Origin: Brucella thiophenivorans | GTDB taxonomy: Bacteria > Pseudomonadota > Alphaproteobacteria > Rhizobiales > Rhizobiaceae | Length of the DNA stretch: 40,977 bases | Assembly: GCF_002252445.1 (NCBI RefSeq) | Contig: NZ_NNRJ01000001.1 | Span: 1-40,977 of the forward strand | Reading direction: 5' to 3' | Shown: piece after piece, positions 1-7,890 of the stretch | Layout: every line of letters starts with the position of its first letter | Numbering within the stretch: position 1 is the stretch's first letter | Translations under genes and position numbers: made by a program | The notes under the pieces: generated by a model | Seen by the model: the letters and a program-made list of their open reading frames with translations, nothing else | Database searches by the model: none | What the model was told of the DNA's origin: nothing

Positions 1-150
1 GAAATCGCTCAACACATTTTGGAACAGGCTCTTAGAGCTTCCTTTCATGACGCTCTATTCTTGCGGGATGATCTGCTTCGGACTTCCCCTTCAAAAGTTC
101 TGTTAGGTAAAACTGACAGGAGACTTAGGCCGTGTGGACGAATTGCCTGA
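1..150 (+). CDS. 3' end of an unidentified gene, cut by an IS
   Basis: Frame 1 is open from the first base of the window and ends at a TGA inside the left end of the IS remnant that starts near position 126. The genuine part is therefore about 42 codons, and the last residues are supplied by the IS. The peptide (it begins EIAQHILEQALRASFHD) is helical and charged. I do not recognise its family. The frame could also be open by chance, because the window edge hides its start. Confidence 0.25.
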   Translation, partial: EIAQHILEQALRASFHDALFLRDDLLRTSPSKVLLGKTDRRLRPCGRIA

Positions 151-726
151 GGTAAAAGCTTTCGGGTTCCAGATTATCACTTGAGGTGATTCATATGTTG
201 TCGACGTGTTTGGTGGTCGGCAATGTGCACCAAGATGGCAGAGAGTGACTATGAACTGGCACTGGAGGTTTTCCGCGCTTGTCTGCCAGCCGTTGGCGCG
301 AAAGCCAAAAATGACCGTCTATTCCTTGAAGCGCTACATTATTTCCAAAACATCTCGTGGCGAGCACTGCCGGAACGGTATGGTAATTGGAACAGCATAT
401 GGAAGCGTTTTGACCGCTAGGGGAAAGCAGGTATTTTAGAAGACTATTTCTTCATTTTAGCTGGGCTTGATGAAAGCGCTCATCTGATTGCTATGTTCGA
501 CAGCACGAATGGCTGGCGCTATTCCAGTGATCCTTTACAGATCAAACAGGCGGAATATTCCAGAATATTTTGCCGTAGCACTTTATCGAGGCCGCGCACG
601 TATCGAACAAATGATGGGGAAGCTCAAACGTGTCGCTTTACGTTGCGAGAAAACAGCAAGAAACTTCCGATCGATCGTCGCAATCGTAGCGGTTTTCATC
701 TTAATCAAATCCGTCCACACGGCCTA
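126..726 (+). mobile_element. Decayed IS5-superfamily element (copy 1)
   Basis: The ends are the inverted repeats GGCCGTGTGGACG (from 128) and CGTCCACACGGCC (to 724), each flanked by TA. The element is a shorter relative of the one at 20125-20998 on the other strand: about 597 bp against 874 bp. It has lost roughly 270 bp between the MFDST and MAGAIPVI segments of the transposase. It therefore cannot encode transposase and can move only if enzyme is supplied in trans by the related copy. Confidence 0.85.
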
Positions 727-728
727 GC
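223..728 (+). pseudogene. IS5-superfamily transposase pseudogene
   Basis: The N-terminal part (MCTKMAESDYELALEVFRAC) closely matches the copy at 20.9 kb. It then stops at a TAG after WKRFDR, where the other copy has TTG (Leu). Downstream, the C-terminal YRGRARIEQMMGKLKR segment, which carries the catalytic Glu region, appears in another frame after a large internal deletion. The stop codon, the deletion and a small indel near the HYF-NISW segment together make this non-functional. Confidence 0.85.
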
Positions 729-958
729 AATCCGAAATAGCGGGCGCTTGCCTCCCATGAGATAAGGAGGCGCTGTTCTTAACTCGAAGTTTAAATCAAA
801 AGCCCACCAAAAAATCTGTTAGGTCTACTTTGGCCGCTTGGAAGTTCGCTGTTATTATCTCCGTCCTTTCAAAAAAATTGTTGCCAAATTCAGGTGTTCA
901 TTCAGCGTTGCGAGGACAAAGAAAAATCCTCTTCCAAGATTGTCGATCTATGCACCTC

Positions 959-1009
959 TTGACGCGGTTGAAGTTTCGCTTTAATTGTACCGGATATTGT
1001 ACATATATA
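959..1009 (+). promoter_or_regulatory. Promoter/operator region of the yefM-yoeB operon
   Basis: A TTGACG -35-like hexamer lies at 959-964, and AT-rich -10-like sequence follows (TAATTG at 982, or TATATA at about 1004). Two hexamers, TGTACC (986-991) and TGTACA (998-1003), lie one helical turn apart just before the antitoxin gene. TGTACA is the core of the E. coli YefM operator, so this is probably the autoregulatory site. The exact -10 is uncertain. Confidence 0.5.
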
Positions 1010-1033
1010 GTGCGATACGAAAGGATTGCTGTC

Positions 1034-1285
1034 ATGGATGTAATGACTTACTCGGACGCGCGTGCTCAACTGAAAGACGTGATGGACCGCGCAATCAACG
1101 ACAAACAGGAAGTCGTCGTGACACGTAAAAATGGTGAGTCCGTCGTTGTGATTTCCTTAGAAACATGGAACGCTGTAAACGAAACGCTTCACCTCTTGTC
1201 AACACCGCACAACGCTGCGCGTTTGCGTACTTCAATCGCCCAGCTCGAAGCTGGCAACGGTGAAGAACGAGAGTTGATCAAGTGA
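1034..1285 (+). CDS. yefM: YefM/Phd-family antitoxin
   Basis: This 83-residue protein starts at an ATG (MDVMTYSDARAQLKDVMD), after an AAGGAT-like ribosome site. The same frame is open upstream but shows no family similarity there, so the ATG at 1034 is preferred. The N-terminal half has the Phd/YefM fold signature (TYSDARAQLK, then VVVTRKNGESVVVISLE), which binds DNA. The C-terminal half should wrap around and block the toxin. The stop overlaps the toxin GTG start by four bases (GTGA), so translation is coupled. Autorepression through the TGTACA sites upstream is likely. Confidence 0.9.
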   Translation: MDVMTYSDARAQLKDVMDRAINDKQEVVVTRKNGESVVVISLETWNAVNETLHLLSTPHNAARLRTSIAQLEAGNGEERELIK

Positions 1286-1548
1286 AGTTTGTTTTTTCGG
1301 AACAAGCTTGGGAAGATTATTTGTACTGGGTTAATACCAATAATAAGATGCGCGAGCGCATCAACGAACTGATCAAACAGTGTCAGAGAACGCCTTTTCA
1401 GGGAACTGGTAAACCTGAACCATTAAAGGGTGATTTGACTGGCTGGTGGTCGCGGCGCATCTCTCAAGAAGATCGAATGGTTTATCGTGTCAGTGGAACG
1501 GGCGATGCTCAAAGTTTGGAAATTGCGCAGTTGCGGTTTCATTATTAA
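1282..1548 (+). CDS. yoeB: YoeB-type mRNA interferase toxin
   Basis: This 88-aa protein aligns over its whole length with E. coli YoeB (84 aa), a RelE-fold endoribonuclease that cleaves mRNA at the ribosomal A site. The conserved landmarks are present: EDYLYWV near the N-terminus, the KPEPLK segment carrying the catalytic Glu, SRRISQEDRMVYRV carrying the catalytic Arg, and the terminal RFHY with the catalytic His. It starts at a GTG that overlaps the yefM stop. Nothing suggests inactivation, so this is probably a working addiction module that stabilises the region. Confidence 0.92.
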   Translation: MKFVFSEQAWEDYLYWVNTNNKMRERINELIKQCQRTPFQGTGKPEPLKGDLTGWWSRRISQEDRMVYRVSGTGDAQSLEIAQLRFHY

Positions 1549-1871
1549 CCTGTGTTTCCAGTAATCACTACAATAGCAGCCTTATCCGACTGGTAGGCGA
1601 CGAACGAAGCACTCAGGATCTCAAACTGCTCGATCTCGACAGCGTCTTCTGAAAGTCGTGATTGCGTTGGGACTCTAGTCGATCTCTCTTATTAATGCCC
1701 GCAGGCGCGAGATTGAAGTGTGAATGAGAAAAATGTGTCATGCAAACGATAAATCGCTCTCTGGCTGGTGCCGATGGCCCAATGAAGGGGTGTCTGCGCT
1801 CCCATAACTCTTCTAGCAATACGGGAACGGTAATCTTTCTGGATGAAATCGCACCAATATGATTTTCAAAT
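1549..1871. other. Non-coding stretch after yoeB
   Basis: About 320 bp lie between yoeB and the hairpin at 1872. The open frames here are short and have no convincing ribosome site or family resemblance. I see no RNA gene or repeat. Confidence 0.5.
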
Positions 1872-1903
1872 GACAGGCGGCAGAAACTTCTCTGCCGCCT
1901 GTC
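1872..1903. terminator. 13-bp perfect hairpin after the 1911-2906 gene
   Basis: GACAGGCGGCAGA pairs perfectly with TCTGCCGCCTGTC across a 6-nt loop. The hairpin sits 8 bp beyond the stop codon of the minus-strand gene. A run of thymines is weak on the minus side (GTCATTTG) and somewhat better on the plus side (TGTTTGTTT), so it may work in both directions. A terminator is the simplest reading. Confidence 0.6.
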
Positions 1904-1910
1904 TGTTTGT

Positions 1911-2906
1911 TTAAATCAAACCCATATGTGCGAGAATGACATTCTCGATGATGGCTATAAGCCGCTTGCAATCTTCTGGATTTTCATTGCGGATGCAGTA
2001 GAGCTCGGTTGCTTGTGTGATGTCGGATCCACCGCCGACACCATAATCCGTATAGCGGTCGATGATATCCTGATTAATGTTCTTGCGTTCAAAATGATCA
2101 ATGGCATCTTCTGAGTTGCGCCAATCAAGCCAGCTGCACGACGCCAGCCGCTTTTGAAATCCGCGACTGAATTGCTGACGGCTCATGTCGTGGGGGAGGG
2201 TCACGGACAGACCGCGCGTTAAGGCGCGAACAGGGCTTTTTTCATGCAGCGTTTCGGGAAGATAAATCTGAAGGGCAGAATAGTTGTCATAACCTTCATC
2301 CTGCACCGGCCAGTCACCATCGATCTTGTAGTAAGATCCATACTGGTCTTTGCTCTGCTGCTTGATACGATCCGCAATGCGGCCTTCACCACATTCTCCA
2401 ACCTTGAAGATTGGAATGCTGAGCTGCCTTTTAAGATCCCTGAGGCCATCGCAGCCGGCGATGTAGATGTGTCGTTTGATGCCAGGCAAAAATTTATCAG
2501 AAAACGCTTTGGAATTCAGAACGTCCGCCGTCTCAAGGAGGAGATCATCCCCACCGATCACCGGCCATTGGGTTTGATAGCGGGATGGCGCTTTTGGTGA
2601 ATGGGGAGACGGCAACAGCAGTTGCTTTTCATCTGCTTTGTTCTGCGCGGCTTTTGACGTGACGGTTTGGTGCGGAGTTTCGGTGTCTGCTGTGTCGTTT
2701 GCATGAAAGGCTTCTTTGTCAAAAATGAAATTGTCGGGAAAAGACAGGCTAATGTTCAGTGGGTTTTCGCCCTCAAAGTGAAGCCCGTCGGGGAGGGGCA
2801 AGGAAATCTGGGCTTGCCCAAGTTCAATGCGCAGGGTCGCGGATTTTGGTTCACTGCCTGCATCAAATGAGATGGTGAGTTGAATATTGGTATTTCCGGT
2901 TGTCAT
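1911..2906 (-). CDS. Uncharacterised protein, possible GIY-YIG-like core
   Basis: The chosen start is the ATG of MTTGNTNIQLTISF (331 aa). The frame extends upstream, but the extra residues look like translated spacer. The first ~90 residues resemble a beta-rich domain, followed by a polar linker (about 95-140). From about 165 the segment RHIYIAGCDGL...PIFKVGECGEGRIADRI recalls the Y-x(n)-KVG-x(n)-R pattern of T5orf172/MUG113-type GIY-YIG nucleases. This resemblance is by eye only, and the catalytic set was not confirmed. The C-terminus is rich in charged and aromatic residues. There is no partner gene next to it. Function unknown. Confidence 0.6.
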   Translation of the reverse strand: MTTGNTNIQLTISFDAGSEPKSATLRIELGQAQISLPLPDGLHFEGENPLNISLSFPDNFIFDKEAFHANDTADTETPHQTVTSKAAQNKADEKQLLLPSPHSPKAPSRYQTQWPVIGGDDLLLETADVLNSKAFSDKFLPGIKRHIYIAGCDGLRDLKRQLSIPIFKVGECGEGRIADRIKQQSKDQYGSYYKIDGDWPVQDEGYDNYSALQIYLPETLHEKSPVRALTRGLSVTLPHDMSRQQFSRGFQKRLASCSWLDWRNSEDAIDHFERKNINQDIIDRYTDYGVGGGSDITQATELYCIRNENPEDCKRLIAIIENVILAHMGLI

Positions 2907-3187
2907 AAATTTCAGTCTTTCTGATTGTCGGTTGAGTAGATGGTTTTGGTGAAAGCTGACGAACCGCGCGCAAAGGCGTGCCGGAAGCAGGGATGCTTCA
3001 GACAAAGTTCGATGGATTGCGCGATCAGTCTTTTTGGAAGGGGAGGCGAGCAGGGCTGCTGGCTGAAGGATCAGACGGCGGCCTTGGCTTGTTGCCTCAA
3101 AGTGGTCGAACAGCTGAAAGCTTTCGACGAGCCGTCAGACGCAAAGAATGCGAATGACAATTAGCAGTCAGGAATATCTCGAAAAGT

Positions 3188-3505
3188 TTAAACGGGTTTG
3201 GCGCGAGGCCGTTGCCAGACGAGAGCATATTTGCCGTCTGCGTCCTTATCGAGGAGGCGTGCGTAAATCGGCGCGACCCAACTCGGATCATCGAATTTGA
3301 CAGAGAGATAATTTCTTTCTGTATCCAAGGTCTTCCGGCACCAGGCAGAACCCACGACAAAGCTCTTTTTATAAATATCGTAGTCTGGACTGAATTCTCC
3401 TTTCTTTTCACGCGGCCAGAACACCAGATCAATCGTCTGTCCGATCAATTCCATTTGACCGGCAAAGCTGCTGCCGCGCTGATCAAACATTCCTATTATT
3501 CGCAT
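3188..3505 (-). CDS. DUF736 family protein
   Basis: This 105-aa protein starts at MRIIGMFDQRGSSFAG, preceded by a good AAGGAG site seven bases upstream; the longer frame lacks one. The body matches the DUF736 pattern: a GxF start, a beta-rich centre, AWCRKTLDTERNYLSVKFDDPS and the ending ALVWQRPR. DUF736 genes are typical of alphaproteobacterial conjugative plasmids and ICEs, often near transfer genes, but their biochemical role is unknown. The gene supports the view that this end of the window is plasmid- or ICE-derived. Confidence 0.85.
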   Translation of the reverse strand: MRIIGMFDQRGSSFAGQMELIGQTIDLVFWPREKKGEFSPDYDIYKKSFVVGSAWCRKTLDTERNYLSVKFDDPSWVAPIYARLLDKDADGKYALVWQRPRAKPV

Positions 3506-3686
3506 TTGATAACTCCTTATAATTTTGAACGAGCGAAAGCCGGGCCCAGCCAAACTGAAACCTAAAACCTTTCCACTCTCATGATGAATAACTGCGCGCT
3601 TCTCAGATCTCGTACGCGCTACTCAAACTTTTTTCGGGAAATAAAACCAAAAGAGATCACAGATCGATCTTCTACAAATAAAAAAT

Positions 3687-4100
3687 AATCCGCTATTCAA
3701 ATGAGTAAAATTCTAAGTCTGGCTGGCTACAAAAAATCCTTTTTCATATTTTCTAAAGCACATTTTCCTCTCGTTGAAATTTCAAAAATGAGCATAATTG
3801 AAAACGAGAATAACGGTTCAAATAAATCAAATTGAGAATTCTCATTCACAACGCTTTCTCCCACGCTCGAAATTTTTGCTGAAACTGAAAATCAATCCGC
3901 TGTTCAAATGTGTAAAATTCTAAATTAGGTTGGCTATAAAAAAATTCCTTTTCCACATTTTCGAAAACACATAATTCTCTTTTTGAAACTTCAAAAATGA
4001 AACAAATCAGAAATAAGGATAACGCTTCAGATAAATAGAAGCTGGGCTTTTCATGCAGACTCATGCATTTCACGCTCAAAATCTTCGATGAATCTTGCCA
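3687..4100. repeat. Diverged 207-bp tandem duplication
   Basis: Two imperfect copies start at AATCCGCTATTCAAATG (3687) and AATCCGCTGTTCAAATG (3894). They share the order AAAATTCTAA, GGCTGGCTA/GGTTGGCTA, AAAAAAT(T)CCTTTT, TTTCAAAAATGA and CACGCTC-AAATTTT. The period is about 207 bp and both copies are AT-rich. No convincing gene lies across them; a minus-strand 93-codon frame covers only copy 2. They could be iteron-like, a duplicated regulatory region or remnants of a lost gene. Confidence 0.6.
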
Positions 4101-4177
4101 GAATGTTCGAAATCGAGCTTCTAACATCAGGCACAGTATTTCTTTATCTTTCTAAGTCTTCGCCGCCATTATTTCAG

Positions 4178-4443
4178 ATCCCGGCACACGCAAGTGTGCT
4201 GCCGAAGGCAGCGCGGGATTTCGAGGAAGGAAACTCGCAAGAGTTGCATTTTGCGAGTATTGTCGGCAACTAAAAATAGCAAAAGTGATGCTTGCGCCAC
4301 TTTTGCGGTATTGAGCCCTCTGAATTGAGGAAATCCGCAGAAATCAAGGTTTTTTCCGAAAATGAGCACCTTCAAAACTAAAAATTCCGACGTCGCTTAC
4401 GTTTTGGAGCCCCAGCGGGGCGTTTGGAGCCGGCTTAGGCTCC
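4178..4443. other. Cluster of stem-loops (structured non-coding region)
   Basis: An outer stem, ATCCCG (4178) with CGGGAT (4214-4219), encloses two hairpins: GCACAC-GCAA-GTGTGC (4184-4199) and TGCC-GAA-GGCA (4200-4210). This makes a three-way junction. Further on come AACTC-GCAA-GAGTT (4232-4245), the overlapping alternative CTCGCAA/TTGCGAG (4234-4257), and GCAAAAGTG/CACTTTTGC (4279-4306). Last are GCCCC-AGC-GGGGC (4409-4421) and GGAGCC-GGCTTA-GGCTCC (4426-4443), both preceded by TTTGGAGCC-type sequence. The cluster could be a transfer-origin or replication-origin segment, or a structured RNA. I cannot choose between these. Confidence 0.55.
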
Positions 4444-5031
4444 CTTTACGCCTGTTTCATGTAAGGTTAGGAGAATAAAATAACTTACATTAACCTTCGT
4501 CTTTCGGTCTTTGGTGCGCAAGAATTAGAGATCATACGTTTCATACATTGAAACAGATGTAATCACTTCGTTAGATGGTGCCTTACTAGGACGAACTTAT
4601 AATACATATGTCAAAGATTGCTATTTTCACTGCAGTTAGTTGAATTAATCAGACATTACCGTATACTATTTTAGCGGATTCTATCAACAATGGGTAGGCG
4701 ATGAAATTTGCTTTGTATGCTGTTTACGATATGAATAATATGGCGATTATACAGATTAATTGAAAAGTTCAATTTAATTGGTCTAGAATTCGATTACGAT
4801 ATTTATTCTTGTTATATTAGCTTAGTGCTGGCAAGATGAAGCTGTTAGCAGTCTGGATTGAACATACCAGGCACGTTTTTTGCCACGCCACGCAGCATTT
4901 GCAGCGCATGTCTGAAACGCCTCGGCAAAATGTTTAGGTCCAAATGTCGTGAAAATTGTAAGAATATTTCCCAGTGTCGGCGGCCCGTTTTTTCATTCTG
5001 TGGCATTTAATATGGTGCCAAGGGAGTACAA
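4444..5031 (+). other. AT-rich leader region before the helicase gene
   Basis: This stretch of nearly 600 bp has no supportable gene. It contains the dyads AAGGTTA/TAACCTT (4463-4497) and GTTTCA-TACAT-TGAAAC (4538-4554), which could be operators. It presumably carries the promoter for the gene at 5032, but no single promoter stands out. Base composition is clearly more AT-rich than in the catabolic half of the window. Confidence 0.4.
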
Positions 5032-7377
5032 ATGTCTGATCCCGTCGATGACCGCTCAAAGCGAAATGCTCCCGATAATTTTCATAAGACTTTGTCGAAG
5101 GCAGAATTTCAACGACGTACTGAAGCTCGCCATAAGCGTCTCGCACAAGCGGTAATAATTAAAGAGAAGGCATATTCGAAAGCGCGCGAGGAATGGCCTG
5201 AAAAGATCGCTGCAATTGAAGCGGAGGAAAAATTAATTGCCCAATGGCATGAAAATCACCGCAGAAAAAAGCGGTTTTCCAAACGACGAGATGAAGAAAT
5301 TTATCCGTGGGGACAAAGAATAAGTCCGACCCGATACAGCGTAATTTTGCAAAAGCGAAGAGAAAAATTACAGCTGCGTTTGGAAACAGTACGTCAGAAA
5401 TATGAGGACGCAGTTTTAAAATTGCAAAGCCAGATCGGTTCTATTCGTGAGAGTTTTGCATGGCTGGAAAAAAATCCGGCGAAAATAAAAGCCAAGAGAA
5501 ATCTTTTGAACGGGCATGAATATGCGCACTTCATGTGTACTGATGACAGAGAGCACATTGTCATAAAAAGCGTTCATGTCGAACGAGCGTCGGGTTCATC
5601 TAGTGAAGAGATTATATCCGATGATCAAGATGAGTTCGTCGTTTTTGATCCCTGTGAGTGTCGCGGTATTCGTGAATTGGCAGGTGTTCGAGAGCCGGCA
5701 TTCAGTAGGACGGATGCATTGCTTGGCGGTGGGGTTAGCCAAGCAAACAGTTTTAGGCTGGTTGGCAAGACTGGCGATCATCAATACCTTAAGGGTTCGA
5801 TCAATTATCATTTCTTTGGCTCCACAGGGGCGCCTGAATCAGGGCAGGTTGCTCCGCGTTTTAACGATGACAATTATCGCCATGATCGACGCGAGATTAC
5901 TGATAGCTATCTTGAGAACGCATTGACGTCTGGTGCCGTTATGGCGAGACTTGAATCTTTCGCTAAAGCCTCTTTTGAGGGAACTGGTGAGCCGCTGTTA
6001 TCAGAAAACGGTGAAAGCCTCCCCCAACCATTATGTAGTCGTCGTGCTTATGCACAGCCCGATCTGGCAGGGTTTTATCTTGTCGGTGATATTGTGAGCG
6101 ACGGTGAACTTAAAGTGCAGCCCGATCTGATTGAACCTGATCAGCAGCCTCACTCCATTCGCTCTAAGTATATTGACCCTCGATCCCCGCCGTTCACATC
6201 AAACATTATTCGCAGGCGTTGCAATCCTTCTTCTTGGAAATTTTATAATGACGAGCTTCGGCGAGCATTATTGACGATTGATGCTGGACGCTCGTTTATA
6301 ATCGAGGGCCCGACGGGAAGTGGCAAGACCGAGATGATTCCGCAGATGGTCAATTATTGTCTATCCAACGGAAAAACAGTGAAAGTCATGGCTGGCACTG
6401 ACACACTTGATGTCATTGAAAAGCGATGTCACGCTTTCATGACCGAGCGAATTAGAGATACATTTCCAATAGGCTGGGCACGGGAAGAGCGTTATCTCAT
6501 TTTTGGGCCAAATCCAGGATCTGGGGAGCGATCTGGCGCAGCAGATACTTTTTCTGTCTTAAATAGGCCATTCGTAAAGGGTGATTTTATCAGACCGCCC
6601 GGAGATTTAGCGGACGTTCTGATTATCGATGATGCTTCACGGCTTAGCTTTGAGATCAGTTTATATAATTCTCCGTTCCAACTGGTCATTCTTGGAGATC
6701 CCGCGCAAATCAACTGCCATAACTCCGTTTTTGATGTTGCGCGTGCATCAGGATTTTCTACGTTGCATTTGCGCAAAAACTATCGTGCGACCAACCGCGA
6801 TATAATGACTTGGTCGAATATTTTCAGCTACGACAATGGCTTGGATATGCAAGGCCGGGGCAAACGTTTAAGTGAACTGCATTACATGGCTTTGGGAAGC
6901 AAACTTAATGGAGTTAATAGAGCTGAGGTTCGCGCATTAGTGAATACCGCTCAGAGGCTATCATCGAAACGAGCAAGTTTGGGTGTTGTCGCCTTTAGCC
7001 CAAAGCAGCTCAATGCGATAAAGGCCGCGCTTCAAAAAGCAGGAATGAGGGAACTGGCGTTCGTTGGTTTGCCGGAAGATGTTCAAGGCATGCAGGCAGA
7101 TTACGTTCTCGTTTCGTTAAATGTGGCATTAACGCCAACCGGTCGGCTTCCACTGGAAATTGAGGGCCTTGAAGATGAGCAATGCATCGCAAAAATGAAC
7201 GTTGCTCTTTCACGGGCAAGGTGGACAACAAATATTTTCTCCGGTCTTTTGGCTACCGACATTGATTTGCGCACAGCAACAGATGCGCAAGCGCTAATAG
7301 CCTCTGTTCTTCAGACTTTTGAACAATTACCCACGCAGAATATGCTGACGAGATCGCAGGACTATTGGTTTCAGTAG
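5032..7377 (+). CDS. Orphan SF1 (UPF1/DNA2-like) helicase with coiled-coil N-terminus
   Basis: This 781-aa protein is predicted to be an ATP-dependent DNA or RNA helicase. It starts at an ATG five bases after GGGAG. Residues ~16-175 are basic and highly charged (coiled-coil-like), and ~180-400 match no domain I know. The helicase core occupies ~405-750: Walker A GPTGSGKT (426-433), motif II VLIIDDAS (529-536, with DD where DE is usual), and motif III VILGDPAQ (552-559). It continues with LRKNYRAT (motif IV region, ~580-587), QGMQADYVLVS (motif V) and NVALSRARW (motif VI, ending at 731). It stands alone, flanked by AT-rich DNA and a terminator. UPF1-like helicases in mobile regions are often defence proteins, but no nuclease domain is visible, so that role is inference. 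Confidence 0.8.
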   Translation: MSDPVDDRSKRNAPDNFHKTLSKAEFQRRTEARHKRLAQAVIIKEKAYSKAREEWPEKIAAIEAEEKLIAQWHENHRRKKRFSKRRDEEIYPWGQRISPTRYSVILQKRREKLQLRLETVRQKYEDAVLKLQSQIGSIRESFAWLEKNPAKIKAKRNLLNGHEYAHFMCTDDREHIVIKSVHVERASGSSSEEIISDDQDEFVVFDPCECRGIRELAGVREPAFSRTDALLGGGVSQANSFRLVGKTGDHQYLKGSINYHFFGSTGAPESGQVAPRFNDDNYRHDRREITDSYLENALTSGAVMARLESFAKASFEGTGEPLLSENGESLPQPLCSRRAYAQPDLAGFYLVGDIVSDGELKVQPDLIEPDQQPHSIRSKYIDPRSPPFTSNIIRRRCNPSSWKFYNDELRRALLTIDAGRSFIIEGPTGSGKTEMIPQMVNYCLSNGKTVKVMAGTDTLDVIEKRCHAFMTERIRDTFPIGWAREERYLIFGPNPGSGERSGAADTFSVLNRPFVKGDFIRPPGDLADVLIIDDASRLSFEISLYNSPFQLVILGDPAQINCHNSVFDVARASGFSTLHLRKNYRATNRDIMTWSNIFSYDNGLDMQGRGKRLSELHYMALGSKLNGVNRAEVRALVNTAQRLSSKRASLGVVAFSPKQLNAIKAALQKAGMRELAFVGLPEDVQGMQADYVLVSLNVALTPTGRLPLEIEGLEDEQCIAKMNVALSRARWTTNIFSGLLATDIDLRTATDAQALIASVLQTFEQLPTQNMLTRSQDYWFQ

Positions 7378-7579
7378 AAAATTGTTGATCGTCCCGGCGA
7401 AAGGTCAACGTCAAGTTGGTGATATGGGCGATAGCTACTCAAGCGTGGTGCCACGGCCTTCTTAAGTTCGAGGACTGCACCAGGAATGAAGCTTTTGTAA
7501 AAGCCCTTCGATTGTGTTTTACCAAAATTGTGCCATGATGTTTAGGAGCGGATGAAGCCCCCGCTTTAAAAGCCGCTCG

Positions 7580-7613
7580 GCCCTGCTGCGCCCCCGCGCG
7601 CAGGGCTTTTTTT
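7580..7613 (+). terminator. Rho-independent terminator
   Basis: GCCCTGC (7580-7586) pairs with GCAGGGC (7600-7606) around a C-rich loop, and a run of seven T follows. It lies about 200 bp after the helicase stop and is oriented to end plus-strand transcription. From 7614 to 7890 I see nothing else. Confidence 0.75.
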
Positions 7614-7890
7614 GTCACTACGTAAAGTAGTCTTAATCGCGTCTGTGGACGAGATACACCGCTAGCAATCCGGGAATGCCCGCGGTTGTGGTACCGGTTT
7701 GGGCCACTGTGCTCTCCATGGTATCGCATACTAAATTTTTACCCTCTGGTAAAAAGCTGCAGAAATTTTGTTGCTAGGGGATAGCGTCTAACTGTGTCCA
7801 GCGTAAACGGTAGTGGGCTTACAGCTTGAACATGAAGCGCGTATCGTGTGGAATGATCGGCTCATGTCACGCAGCAATTGATGAAAATTC

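Noticed and set aside
3846..4127. 93-codon minus-strand frame on repeat copy 2
   Set aside because: The composition is that of AT-rich DNA, repeat copy 1 does not keep the frame, and no good start signal is visible.
4169..4375. 68-codon minus-strand frame across the hairpin cluster
   Set aside because: It consists mostly of translated inverted repeats, has no clear ribosome site and resembles no family.
4381..4443. Definite Ti-type oriT nick region
   Set aside because: ACGTCGCTTACG resembles part of rhizobial oriT sequences, but the expected long inverted repeat and nick consensus are not present, so only a tentative mention is kept.
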